Shown here one piece after another: positions 8,264 through 16,850 of a stretch of 64,000 nucleotides of DNA. Origin of the DNA: Adlercreutzia sp910585575 (lineage in GTDB: Bacteria > Actinomycetota > Coriobacteriia > Coriobacteriales > Eggerthellaceae); the NCBI RefSeq assembly GCF_951801035.1, contig NZ_CATOKT010000005.1. The stretch is one strand, 5' to 3'. The number at the start of each line of letters is the position of its first letter. Position 1 is the stretch's first letter. Below the pieces are notes generated by a model. It was not told the origin of the DNA and searched no databases. It saw only the letters and a list, made by a program, of their open reading frames with translations. A program made the translations under genes and the position numbers.

Positions 8264-9745
8264 ATGGCCTCACTGCGCAAGACTGTCTCGTGGCGCATGC
8301 TCTTCGCCGCCCCGCTCGTTTTCTCATTCCTCTGCTTCGTCGAGGTTCCGTCCGATCCGTCGTTGCTCGACGGATCGCCTGCCAGCCCCGAGGTGTTCTT
8401 CGCCGCATATCTGATCGGTGCCGTAGGTGCCTGCGCAGTCATCGTCGTTACCGCTGTCTGGCGTCCTCGGCGGTATCTTGGCATCTCTCCCATGTTGGCC
8501 ATGCTCCCCATTATCGGCGGCTTTGCCTTAACCTCTCTGTACAGCACAGCGCAATTTGGCACCCCCCTTCAAATTCCCTTTGGTGCCTTTTGCGTAGGAG
8601 CGGGAAGCGGCATCCTCTTAGCTCTTTGGGCCGACGCCTTTGCTGACCTGCAGCCCACAACAGTGGCTCCTACCACATTCGCCCTCTTCGCCTGCGCTTT
8701 TGCCCTCAAATTCGCCTTCACTCCGTGGGCGATGGGGCCCCTCAACTTGCTTATTATTGGAGGCTGCGCGCTGTTATCCGCGCTGCCCCTCGAGTATTCG
8801 CACCCTTCCTCCGCACATCCGTCAACGCCGCGCCGTGAAACCCAGGATGCCCGATCTGTCCGCGCCTCCTGGGCGACACACCAAGCCAGCTCGTGGAAGT
8901 TCGTCGCGCTGCCCTTCGCCGGCTGCGCTCTTTACGGGCTGCTCCTAGGATTTGCCTGGGGCAATGTGATAGCTGGCGAGGCGCTTCCGCATACTGACTC
9001 CTTAGGATCATTGATTATCGATGGAGCGAAATGCCTTACGGCCCTGGCTTTTTTACTTCTTTGGAAACTTAAGGAATACCGTCGCCTTTCTGGCTCTTTC
9101 ACCCCGCTCGGCGCAGGACTGCTGCTGCTCGGGTGGATGCTCTCGCTTCCTCATATTCCTTGCGTGTCTGCCGTAGGTTATGGGGCCACCGGCGCGGGGG
9201 GCGCCCTGCTCGAGATAGCCTTCTGGCTGACTACCGTACGAGGCACCCGCGGGCGACCCGATGAAAGCCGTTTCTGGTTCTGTCTTACGCGTGGCCTTCT
9301 TGGCTTGATCATCCTCGGCGGCTTTCTTGTTTCTCCCCTCTTTGACAGTATGGGGCGCGAATTGTTCACGCCGCTATGCTGCGTGGTCTTTTTCATCATC
9401 GCGGCCTCGTTGGGGCAACGCAGCTCATCGGCAGCAGGGGACGAAGATCGCCAGCTGCGCAACGACTCTGCATCTCGGGCAGACAACGATACTCCTCCGC
9501 GCGAAGAGAACACTCGGTCTTCAGCCATCGAGACGCTCGCTCTTGCCTACGAGCTTTCTCCCCGAGAAACCGAAGTGTTCTCGCTTTTCGTGCGCGGCTA
9601 TTCGACCAACCGCATTTCTGAGGAGCTTGTTGTTTCACCGCACACGGTCAAAACCCACATCAAGCGCATTTATGGCAAATTGGACGTCCACTCCAAGAAT
9701 GAGCTCATCGACTTTTTGCAGCAGTGGGAACAGGAACGGAAATAG
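8264..9745 (+). CDS. LuxR-type regulator with polytopic membrane domain
   Basis: 493 aa. GGAGGGACTCA precedes the ATG. Residues 1-400 hold about 10-12 hydrophobic helices in an MFS-like arrangement; residues 425-490 are a GerE/LuxR helix-turn-helix (ELSPRETEVFSLFVRGYSTNRISEEL, then VSPHTVKTHIKRIYGKLDVHSKNEL). This membrane-LuxR fusion is a hallmark of Eggerthellaceae, where many copies sit near reductase genes, and presumably senses a ligand at or in the membrane. It converges on the Tat flavoprotein gene 85 bp away, a plausible but unproven target. Ligand unknown. Confidence 0.85.
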   Translation: MASLRKTVSWRMLFAAPLVFSFLCFVEVPSDPSLLDGSPASPEVFFAAYLIGAVGACAVIVVTAVWRPRRYLGISPMLAMLPIIGGFALTSLYSTAQFGTPLQIPFGAFCVGAGSGILLALWADAFADLQPTTVAPTTFALFACAFALKFAFTPWAMGPLNLLIIGGCALLSALPLEYSHPSSAHPSTPRRETQDARSVRASWATHQASSWKFVALPFAGCALYGLLLGFAWGNVIAGEALPHTDSLGSLIIDGAKCLTALAFLLLWKLKEYRRLSGSFTPLGAGLLLLGWMLSLPHIPCVSAVGYGATGAGGALLEIAFWLTTVRGTRGRPDESRFWFCLTRGLLGLIILGGFLVSPLFDSMGRELFTPLCCVVFFIIAASLGQRSSSAAGDEDRQLRNDSASRADNDTPPREENTRSSAIETLALAYELSPRETEVFSLFVRGYSTNRISEELVVSPHTVKTHIKRIYGKLDVHSKNELIDFLQQWEQERK

Positions 9746-9748
9746 AGA

Positions 9749-9783
9749 AAGGCCGCGCCAAGGGGAGGGAGTGGCGCGGCCTT
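9749..9783. terminator. Bidirectional terminator between LuxR and flavoprotein genes
   Basis: A perfect 12 bp stem (AAGGCCGCGCCA / TGGCGCGGCCTT) with an 11 nt loop between two convergent genes. On the minus strand it is followed by TCTCTATTTCC, so it serves mainly the flavoprotein transcript. Confidence 0.7.
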
Positions 9784-9829
9784 CGGAGGGAGAGAGTGGG
9801 CAGTTCTCGGGACTGCCCGGGGATGAGGC

Positions 9830-11698
9830 TTAGGAACGAGCGGCGGCGTTCTTGCCGGCCACGCGGCCGTGGGTCATGGCCATACCGATGGACACACCGG
9901 CCGTCGGCGTGGAGTAGGCGTTGCCGTAGCGCTGGCCCAGGCAGTTACCCACGGCGTACAGTCCGTTGATGCGGCTGTAATCGGGGCGAAGGCACACAAG
10001 GTTCTCGTCGGTCATCAGGCCGGCCAAAGTTACCAGACCCGCGGCGCCCGTGGCGGCGTTGCTCGAGGGGGCCACGTAGTAAGGCGGCTCGTCGATGGGT
10101 ACCATATGCAGGGCATCCTTGCCAAAGTCGTCATCCTTGCCCGCATAGCACAGCTCGTTGTAGCGCTTGATGGATTCCAAGCAGGTGGGAATAACATCGT
10201 CGGTGTAGCCCGCGTACTTCAGGGCCGTCTCAAGATCATCGGCACCGAATACCTGGGAGGGCATACGCTCGGTAATGGTGCAGGAGCGCACGATGCCACC
10301 GTCAGCGCCGCCACCAACCACTTCTGCCATGTCAGTTACAAGATCCTCGTAGTACTGAGGACGTGTGTAGTTGGGCGCGCCGTGATCGATGCTGGCGTTC
10401 TGCACCGTCTTCAGCCACTTGGAATCAGTCACCGTGGCCACGATACCCAAGGGCTGGCGGATGGTGGCCGCAAAGGCGCCCACGGTAATGCCCTCGTTCA
10501 TATAGCGCTTGCCCTCGGCGTTCAGCCACAGGAAGGGAGAGGTGCCCCAGGGGCCCCCGCCGCCACCGCCCATGGACATGGTGGGACGAGGACCGGGCTC
10601 GACATAGCCGCCGGCCCAGCAGCCCATCTTCAGTCCCGAGCCATCGTTCATGGTCATGGTGGTCAGAGAATCCGGATCAACATCCTGGCGCTCGCACCAC
10701 TCGGCCACCTCGGTCAAGAGCTCCCAAATCATCTGACTGTTCTGACCCATATCGCCACAGGCCAGGATAACGCCCTTCGCCGCGTTGAAGCGCGTGTAGG
10801 AACCGTCGGCGTTCTGGGCGATGACACCGGTCACGTCGCCGGCCTCGTCCTGGGTGCACACCGCGGCCGTCGTCTGGAAGCGCCAGTCGGCGCCCAGCTC
10901 CTGAGCCTTCTTCATCGAGAAGCTCTGGGCCTCGCTCAAATTCGAGTACATGCCCACGCCATCTGCGGGCTCGTCATGGTAGGGCCCCCAGAACATGGCG
11001 TCGCCTACCCAGGTCTTGTAACCGGCCTGAATAATCGGGTAGTCCTCGGGCTTGCGGCCGTAGGCCACGTGCAAGCCCAGCTCGCCCTTGGGACCCATCT
11101 CGACGCAATGGTTGTCGGACGGGATGAGCGAGAAGAAGTTGTCGAACATCTCGCCGCAGTTCTCAACGTACACGCGAATGATGTCGGGGCTCACGCGGTT
11201 GCCGCCGCGCTTGCAAAACTCGGAGACGATGTCACCCGTATCGTAGGGGCCGTAACCTTGGTCGATCAGCCATTGAGAGTTGAAGTGGCCGATCTCCTGG
11301 CCGTATACATGAATGTAGTCGGTGCCATCGGCCGGAGCGCCCTTCTCCAGCACTACTACGCTGGCGCCTTCCTCGGCGGCCGCCAAAGCAGCCTGAATGC
11401 CGGAGTTGCCGCCGCCGCAAACCACCACGTCGACGTCGATGGTCTCGGTGATCTCGTCATCGGCAATGATCGGGGCGGCGCCCAGCCAATCCTGCTGGCA
11501 CATGTAGCCCTTGGGCGCGCTTCCCGCGCCGCCCGTTTCCGACAGGGCCTCCTCGCCTTCGGCTGAGGCCGCTGACGGCTGCGGCGAGCAGCCGGCCATG
11601 GCCACGCCCGCGGCAGCCAGAGCGCCCGTGGCGAAAGCGCCCTTGAGGAAGTTGCGGCGGTCGACGTGAAGCATCTTCTCATTAGATTCCTGGTTCAT
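9830..11698 (-). CDS. Tat-exported FAD-dependent oxidoreductase (fumarate reductase-like)
   Basis: 622 aa. Start taken at the ATG at 11698, 5 nt after AGGAGGG. The N-terminus carries a twin-arginine-type signal (VDRRNFLKGAFATGALAAAG) ending in a lipobox-like AGC, so it is probably exported and possibly lipid-anchored. The FAD dinucleotide motif VCGGGNSGIQAALAAAEEGA lies near residue 90 and a second FAD motif with GLYAVGNCLG...STPTAGVSIGMAM near the C-terminus. The family includes fumarate/urocanate/cinnamate reductases and ketosteroid dehydrogenases; the substrate cannot be read from sequence. In this bacterial family such proteins usually act as terminal reductases fed by cytochromes encoded elsewhere. 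Confidence 0.85.
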   Translation of the reverse strand: MNQESNEKMLHVDRRNFLKGAFATGALAAAGVAMAGCSPQPSAASAEGEEALSETGGAGSAPKGYMCQQDWLGAAPIIADDEITETIDVDVVVCGGGNSGIQAALAAAEEGASVVVLEKGAPADGTDYIHVYGQEIGHFNSQWLIDQGYGPYDTGDIVSEFCKRGGNRVSPDIIRVYVENCGEMFDNFFSLIPSDNHCVEMGPKGELGLHVAYGRKPEDYPIIQAGYKTWVGDAMFWGPYHDEPADGVGMYSNLSEAQSFSMKKAQELGADWRFQTTAAVCTQDEAGDVTGVIAQNADGSYTRFNAAKGVILACGDMGQNSQMIWELLTEVAEWCERQDVDPDSLTTMTMNDGSGLKMGCWAGGYVEPGPRPTMSMGGGGGGPWGTSPFLWLNAEGKRYMNEGITVGAFAATIRQPLGIVATVTDSKWLKTVQNASIDHGAPNYTRPQYYEDLVTDMAEVVGGGADGGIVRSCTITERMPSQVFGADDLETALKYAGYTDDVIPTCLESIKRYNELCYAGKDDDFGKDALHMVPIDEPPYYVAPSSNAATGAAGLVTLAGLMTDENLVCLRPDYSRINGLYAVGNCLGQRYGNAYSTPTAGVSIGMAMTHGRVAGKNAAARS

Positions 11699-11841
11699 TG
11701 CTTCCCTCCTTGATCGATAGTGGCAATTCGAACCGATTCGCATCATAGGAGCGCAAAAGCGGCGGTACTATCGCCCAAAGAAGTTATTGAACAGGGAATA
11801 CGCCCATATCCCCTCTTTGGGGGACAGGCGAGGGGAAGAGG

Positions 11842-12690
11842 TTACACCAGCATCAGCCGCGGTACCAGGGCTGTCATATAGCGGCAGAGGTCCGCTTGAC
11901 GGGTGGCGGCCACTTCGTGCACCTCCTCGTCGGAGGGACTGGCCCCCTCCACGCCGCAGGCCATGTTGGACACTAGGGACATACCCAACACCCGCAGACC
12001 GACGTGGCGGGCGGCGATGACCTCCTCGCATACCGACATGGCCACGGTATCGGCGCCCCAACTACGGAACATCCGAATTTCCGCCGGGGTCTCGAAGCTG
12101 GGCCCTAGCAAGCCCAGGTACACCCCTTCGCGCATTACCGACCCCAGGCTCAGCTCCTCGGCCACGGCCAGGGCCTCGGCGCACAGCAGCGGGTCGAAGG
12201 CGTCCAGCATGCTGAAGAAGCGTGGCGCCAGCGCATCGGGAGCCGTCCCCGTAACGGGATTGCGGCCGGTAAAGTTGATCTGGTCGGCCATCAGGCAGAA
12301 ATCGCCCACGTTGAAACCTTCGTTGATACCCCCGGCGGCATTGGTGGTCACGAGGATTTCCGCCCCCAAGGCCGCCATGAGCCACACAGGGAAAGCCACC
12401 TCTTGGGCCGTATAGCCTTCGTAACCATGAAGGCGCCCCTGCATACAGCACACCTCAACGCCGCCCAAGGTGCCTACAACGAACTGCCCGACGTGGCCCG
12501 TAGCCGTGGAGACGCCCATGTGAGGCACTGCGCCGAAGGGAATGAGCACGGCGCCCTCCACACGCTCGGCCAAGGGATTGAGGCCCGAGCCCAAAATGAG
12601 CCCGATACGGGGACGGCGCCCGTCAAGGCGTTCCTCCATGAAGGCCTGCGCCTCGTTCAGTGCTTCGATAAGGGATCGATCCTCGGTCAT
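11842..12690 (-). CDS. Purine nucleoside phosphorylase, class I trimeric
   Basis: 282 aa, typical of the PNP I/MTAP-like class. It cleaves purine nucleosides with phosphate to base and ribose-1-phosphate. Seen: the phosphate-binding LILGSGLNPLAERV near residue 30, GRLHGYEGY near 85, TNAAGGIN near 115, FYMLxD-like DQINFTGRNPV near 140, and the GLLGPSFETPAEIRM region near 190. The usual MSTVPE substrate-loop segment reads MSVCEEVIAARH, a small deviation. Located between two Tat flavoproteins on the same strand but without overlap, so probably its own unit. Ribosome site weak. Confidence 0.9.
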   Translation of the reverse strand: MTEDRSLIEALNEAQAFMEERLDGRRPRIGLILGSGLNPLAERVEGAVLIPFGAVPHMGVSTATGHVGQFVVGTLGGVEVCCMQGRLHGYEGYTAQEVAFPVWLMAALGAEILVTTNAAGGINEGFNVGDFCLMADQINFTGRNPVTGTAPDALAPRFFSMLDAFDPLLCAEALAVAEELSLGSVMREGVYLGLLGPSFETPAEIRMFRSWGADTVAMSVCEEVIAARHVGLRVLGMSLVSNMACGVEGASPSDEEVHEVAATRQADLCRYMTALVPRLMLV

Positions 12691-12813
12691 GGGCTGCTCG
12701 CTTTCTCGTTTCGTGGCTTTGCTTCCCTACTATACAGGAGAAGCCGGACCCGAGGGCCCGGCTTCTTCCGAGGGAGGGTTGCGCAGCCCGCAAAACGCCG
12801 CGGGCTTTGTCGC

Positions 12814-15093
12814 CTAGCAGTTGCGTGCCGTCAGATTGCCCGTGGTGATGGCGTTTTGAATGCTCAAGGGCGTGGCGCAATCGCCGATGGTGTAGACATC
12901 GCAGGTGCCCTCAAGTTCATCGGCCAGACCGGTGTTCGGCTCCATAGTCGAAGCGTCGATAACGCAGTCGGCGGGAATGGTCACATCCAAACCGAAGCCG
13001 TTGGTCACCACGATCTCGCCGTCGCCCACGCTCTTCAGCGTGCACTCGGGGTACATGCGGCCACCAGCGGCGAAGAAGGCCGGCTTCACGAAGGCGTTGA
13101 GCATCATGGATTGCCCCGTACCGAAGGCCTCGGCAGGCTCGGGCGACACCACAGCCACCTTCTTGCCCTGAGCCGTCAGGTAGTGAGCGGCATCCACGGC
13201 CTGGGCATTGAAGCCGAGCACCACGACGTTCTGACCAATTTCCTGAGCCAAGAAATCCACGACGCCCACCACCGGGGTGGCCTCGGTGCCCTGGGCCGCC
13301 AGCTCGGGGCGTTTGCCGCCCGTGGCCACAATGAGCACGTCGGGGTTCTGCTCACGCACAAAAGCCGCATCCACTTCCTGGCCCTCCACAACGTTCACGC
13401 CCTCAACGTCCAGCATATGGGCCAGGTAGTTCTTCAGACGCCCCAGGCTCTCGTGCTTGCCTTTCACCATCTCGGCAAAGTCCAGCAGGCCGCCCAGGCT
13501 GTTCTTCTCGTAGAGCGAAACCGCGTAACCGCGCTCAGCGCACACACGGGCCGCCTCCATGCCCGCAGGACCGCCGCCCACTACCATGACGCTTTTCTGG
13601 CCGTCACCCGGCTTCACCTCATAGCCTTCGGGCATGGTCTCGGTGAACACCGAGTTGTTGCAGGGGTTCACGCGGCACAGACCGCCCAGGCAGTTAAGGC
13701 AGCGGCAGCAAGGGCGGATCTCTTCGATGCGGTTCTCGCGCAGCTTATTCGCGTACTCCTGATCGCAGTTGGACACTGGACGATGCATATAAATCAGATC
13801 AAGGGTCCCGTCATTCAGCGCGTTCTCGAAGTAGTCGGGAGCCAAGGCCGGATCCATGAACACCACGCCGCCGACGGGAATGCTCACGTGCTGCTTCACA
13901 TACTTGCAGGCGCCCATGATGAGACCGCAGCCCGAGCGCGTGCCGTCAAGGAAGCCGTCAAAGTGACGGTCGAAATCGAAGGTGGTACCGAAGCTAGTAG
14001 CGCCGTCATAGCCATAGCCAGCGAAGCAGCCGTCGTTCACGAACTGCGCCTCGTGGAAGGCGAAGGTGCCCAGGCGCAGCTCCAGCGCATCGGCGCCGGC
14101 GGCCTCGAGCGCCTGGCAGATGGCCGCTGTCTCTTCCTTGGTGTTGCAGAGCGCGTTGTCGCCCAGAGCACCGTCGTTTTCCTCAGCGCCGTTCACCAGC
14201 ACCTGCACCACGAAATCGGATCCGCAGCGCTCTTTCACACCCTTGATAACATCAGTGGCAATACGCACACGGTTCTCAATGGAGGCGGGGCCGTACGGAT
14301 CCTCCGGGGCACGGTCGTTGCCGAAGCGCGAAAAGAAGCGCGCCGGCAGATTGTCCCCGGCCGCATTGAGGTCGATGCCGTCGAAACCGGCTTCCTTCAG
14401 TTTCACCGCGCCAGCAATGGTGTCCTCGATGTACATCTGGATGTCGCCATCCGACAGCAAGCTTGCCTTATGGGTCTCGCCTTCCTCGCCCATGTTCTCC
14501 CACAGATACACAATGCCCGGCGTCGCCGTCTTCATCTGGCAAATGCACGGCACGTCATGGCTATGCACCTCGGCGCAAATGGCCTTGAGCGGACTTTCCT
14601 CGATGGTCATGCGGCTGTCGTTGTCAGCCACGTTCACGCGCTTGTCCAGGCGATCGAGCATAATGTAGCTGCCCTCGATGAGCACCGCACCCATGCCGCC
14701 GGCGGCAATAGCGCCATGATAGGCCACGGCCTTCTGCTCCTCGTTGGGCACCATAGAGCTTGCTGCCGATTTAATCAGGCGGTTTTTCAGCGTAAGCGGA
14801 CCGATCTTGATTTCCGAGAACATGGTGGTATTGGCGAAGTCCTCGATGGTATTTGTGGTGAAGTCCCAATCAGGCACGTTAATCTGCGCCATGGGAGACG
14901 TGCTACCCGTTTCAGCCAAAGCAGCACTCCCCTCGGAGGCCGCGCTTTCAGCGGTCTTCGAAGCCGCTTGCGGCGCACAGCCGCTGAGCGCACCCATGCC
15001 CAAGGCGCTTGCCCCCAAAGCGGCCAAACCCATACCGCCCAAGAAGTTGCGACGCGTTACGGTTGCTTTGCCTTGTACTTCCGTGGTTCCCAT
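12814..15093 (-). CDS. Tat-exported FMN/FAD/Fe-S enoate reductase (OYE family)
   Basis: 759 aa. Starts at the ATG 15093 behind GAAGGAGAG. Residues 1-45 are a Tat signal (TRRNFLGGMGLAALGASALG...LSGCA). Residues about 95-430 are an Old Yellow Enzyme TIM barrel (KNRLIKSAASSM; GFDGIDLNAAGDNLPARFFS; NRVRIATDVIKGV). A Cys cluster (CCRCLNCLGGLCRVNPC) near 460 binds a [4Fe-4S] cluster, followed by FAD (VVGGGPAGMEAARV) and NAD-like domains. Architecture matches 2,4-dienoyl-CoA reductase, 2-enoate reductase and bile-acid BaiCD/BaiH enzymes, but with export signal, as found in Eggerthellaceae. Divergent to a membrane-LuxR gene, its likely regulator. Confidence 0.88.
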   Translation of the reverse strand: MGTTEVQGKATVTRRNFLGGMGLAALGASALGMGALSGCAPQAASKTAESAASEGSAALAETGSTSPMAQINVPDWDFTTNTIEDFANTTMFSEIKIGPLTLKNRLIKSAASSMVPNEEQKAVAYHGAIAAGGMGAVLIEGSYIMLDRLDKRVNVADNDSRMTIEESPLKAICAEVHSHDVPCICQMKTATPGIVYLWENMGEEGETHKASLLSDGDIQMYIEDTIAGAVKLKEAGFDGIDLNAAGDNLPARFFSRFGNDRAPEDPYGPASIENRVRIATDVIKGVKERCGSDFVVQVLVNGAEENDGALGDNALCNTKEETAAICQALEAAGADALELRLGTFAFHEAQFVNDGCFAGYGYDGATSFGTTFDFDRHFDGFLDGTRSGCGLIMGACKYVKQHVSIPVGGVVFMDPALAPDYFENALNDGTLDLIYMHRPVSNCDQEYANKLRENRIEEIRPCCRCLNCLGGLCRVNPCNNSVFTETMPEGYEVKPGDGQKSVMVVGGGPAGMEAARVCAERGYAVSLYEKNSLGGLLDFAEMVKGKHESLGRLKNYLAHMLDVEGVNVVEGQEVDAAFVREQNPDVLIVATGGKRPELAAQGTEATPVVGVVDFLAQEIGQNVVVLGFNAQAVDAAHYLTAQGKKVAVVSPEPAEAFGTGQSMMLNAFVKPAFFAAGGRMYPECTLKSVGDGEIVVTNGFGLDVTIPADCVIDASTMEPNTGLADELEGTCDVYTIGDCATPLSIQNAITTGNLTARNC

Positions 15094-15251
15094 GATAACT
15101 CTCCTTCTACTCCCTCAGTTGTGCTTAGGCGTCTTGCAAAGGGGCGTTCGACGTTCGTCGTTTGCCTACTTTGCTGACGCTGCCTACCTTAGGGGAAGGA
15201 AAAGTGCGTTTTCATCGACCTGACAGTTGGAATTATGGTCATTCGCCCCAC

Positions 15252-15270
15252 ATCGACCTATTGGGTCGAT
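15252..15270. promoter_or_regulatory. Perfect dyad in the divergent intergenic region (candidate operator)
   Basis: ATCGACC (15252-15258) and its inverted copy GGTCGAT (15264-15270) are separated by 5 bp; a third direct half-site ATCGACC is at 15214-15220. The dyad lies 24 bp upstream of the -10 box of the LuxR gene and between it and the flavoprotein gene. Candidate binding site of the LuxR regulator. Confidence 0.5.
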
Positions 15271-15293
15271 GGTGGACTCAGGCCAGGTAAAGC

Positions 15294-15299
15294 TATAAT
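15294..15299 (+). promoter_or_regulatory. -10 box of the second membrane-LuxR gene
   Basis: TATAAT ending 21 bp before the GTG start, with no good -35 at the right distance, as expected for an activator-dependent promoter. Confidence 0.5.
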
Positions 15300-15320
15300 T
15301 TGCGCTAAGGAGGGATTCGC

Positions 15321-16847
15321 GTGGTCCAAAAACTTCAACAAAGCACGATCGGCGCACTTGGCTTGGGCAGCTTCGGCACCCTTGTTCTGTTCGCGCTTCT
15401 CAGCGGTGCGCTCTACGAGAGCGCACCAACCGCCTTCGGGTTCCAAACACCCTTGATTCTCTCAGGAGATCTCGGTTTCGCAGCAGGCCTTGCCATAGCC
15501 CTGGTTGGCGAAGCGCAGCGGGCCTTGAAGCCTCGGGCGCCTCACTCCTCCGGGATCGTAGTGCTGCTCGGATGCGGACTATGCGCTGCCGTTATGCTTC
15601 GCAGCGGCATGCTCTTCGAGGCAGCGCCCTGGGACATGGTGCTCGGCGATGCACTGCTTGGCTTTTTCCTGGCGCTAACGGGGTGGCGCTGGTGGCTTGC
15701 GCTGCTTCCCCTCGCGGCCCACGATGCCCTGCTTCTTTTCGCGCGCGCTTTAGGAGGCGCCTGCATTGCCTTTCTCGCGCTGAGTCTTTTGCCGCAGGGG
15801 TTCATCCTACTCGCTTCTTGCTTGCTGATGCCCCTTATTACTTGTGGGTGCCTCTCCCGCCTTGCCGTTCATTCTTCGTCGATGGCCGAGGAGCTTCCCG
15901 CGCCATTAGACAATACGGAGCGCGATGCCCCAAACCCTCTTCCCCAGGGTCACCTGCCCCGCGTGCTTATTCTGGCCATAGTAGGGTCGCTGTTCGTGGC
16001 CGACTTGCTCATGAGCCTTTTTCCTGTGTCGTTGTACACCGAGGCCAGTCCCCTTTTCGCTCCCTTAACGGGCAGCGCCGATGCTGCAGCTCTCGGAAAC
16101 CTCACCGAACCGGCGTTCATTGCCACCGTTGCCCTGCTTGCGTTCGCGGCGCTGCTCTGGACCATGGCGCGTCGCAACCAGCTGAAGCTTCCCCTGTTGT
16201 GCTCGCTTGGCTTCTTTGCCGTTGCCGTGGGGTTTGTCACCTTCCCCTACCATATGCCCGGAGGCGCCCCCATCGGCATTGCTGAGGCGGGCGAGGGTGT
16301 TATAGCCGTTTTTGCCTTGGCCGCGGTGCGCTCCTATGTAAACCAGCATCCGGGCAGCCTCTGGAACCGTGCGGTACTGTTATTGGCCTTGGGAGGCGCC
16401 GCAGCCATGGTGGTTGCCGATCTCATTATCATTGTGCTGTATCAGCTGCCCTTTTTCGACTATATCGACTTTCAAATTCGTTCCGTACTCAGCGGCATCG
16501 GCGTGCTCGCTCTGGTGGGACTGCTCGTGGGCGTCATGCCTCACGTCTACGCCTTGACGGGAGAGAAGAGAGATTCCGACGAGAGCCGTGCCGTCGAAGC
16601 CGATAGCCCCCTCTCGCCTGAGGAAAGCGCCGAACGCGCCCTCGATGTGTTTGCCGAGCGCTACCGTCTCTCACCGCGGGAACGGGAGATTGTGGGACTA
16701 CTCTCTCGTGGTCGTGATGTTCCCTATATTGAGCAAGAGCTCGTACTCTCGAAATCTACGGTGAAGACGCACATTCGGCACATCTACGAAAAGTGCGGCG
16801 TGTCCTCTCGCCAGGACCTGCTTGATTTACTGCACGCGAGCAACTAA
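15321..16847 (+). CDS. LuxR-type regulator with polytopic membrane domain
   Basis: 508 aa. GTG start, 6 nt after AAGGAGGG. Residues 10-415 contain about 10-12 membrane helices; residues 435-505 form the LuxR helix-turn-helix (RLSPREREIVGLLSRGRD, then LSKSTVKTHIRHIYEKCGVSSRQDLLDLL). Same architecture as the protein encoded at 8264-9745 but with divergent sequence, so a paralogue with another ligand. It is divergent to the OYE-type reductase gene (227 bp apart) with a 7-5-7 dyad between them. The stop is only 3 bp from the end of the convergent prmC gene. Gene target and inducer are inferred only from position. Confidence 0.86.
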   Translation: MVQKLQQSTIGALGLGSFGTLVLFALLSGALYESAPTAFGFQTPLILSGDLGFAAGLAIALVGEAQRALKPRAPHSSGIVVLLGCGLCAAVMLRSGMLFEAAPWDMVLGDALLGFFLALTGWRWWLALLPLAAHDALLLFARALGGACIAFLALSLLPQGFILLASCLLMPLITCGCLSRLAVHSSSMAEELPAPLDNTERDAPNPLPQGHLPRVLILAIVGSLFVADLLMSLFPVSLYTEASPLFAPLTGSADAAALGNLTEPAFIATVALLAFAALLWTMARRNQLKLPLLCSLGFFAVAVGFVTFPYHMPGGAPIGIAEAGEGVIAVFALAAVRSYVNQHPGSLWNRAVLLLALGGAAAMVVADLIIIVLYQLPFFDYIDFQIRSVLSGIGVLALVGLLVGVMPHVYALTGEKRDSDESRAVEADSPLSPEESAERALDVFAERYRLSPREREIVGLLSRGRDVPYIEQELVLSKSTVKTHIRHIYEKCGVSSRQDLLDLLHASN

Positions 16848-16850
16848 GGC

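Noticed and set aside
12403..15177. 924-codon open frame on the plus strand across the PNP and OYE genes
   Set aside because: GC-rich third positions keep the opposite strand open; protein is His/Gly/Ala noise, while the minus-strand genes have complete family motifs.
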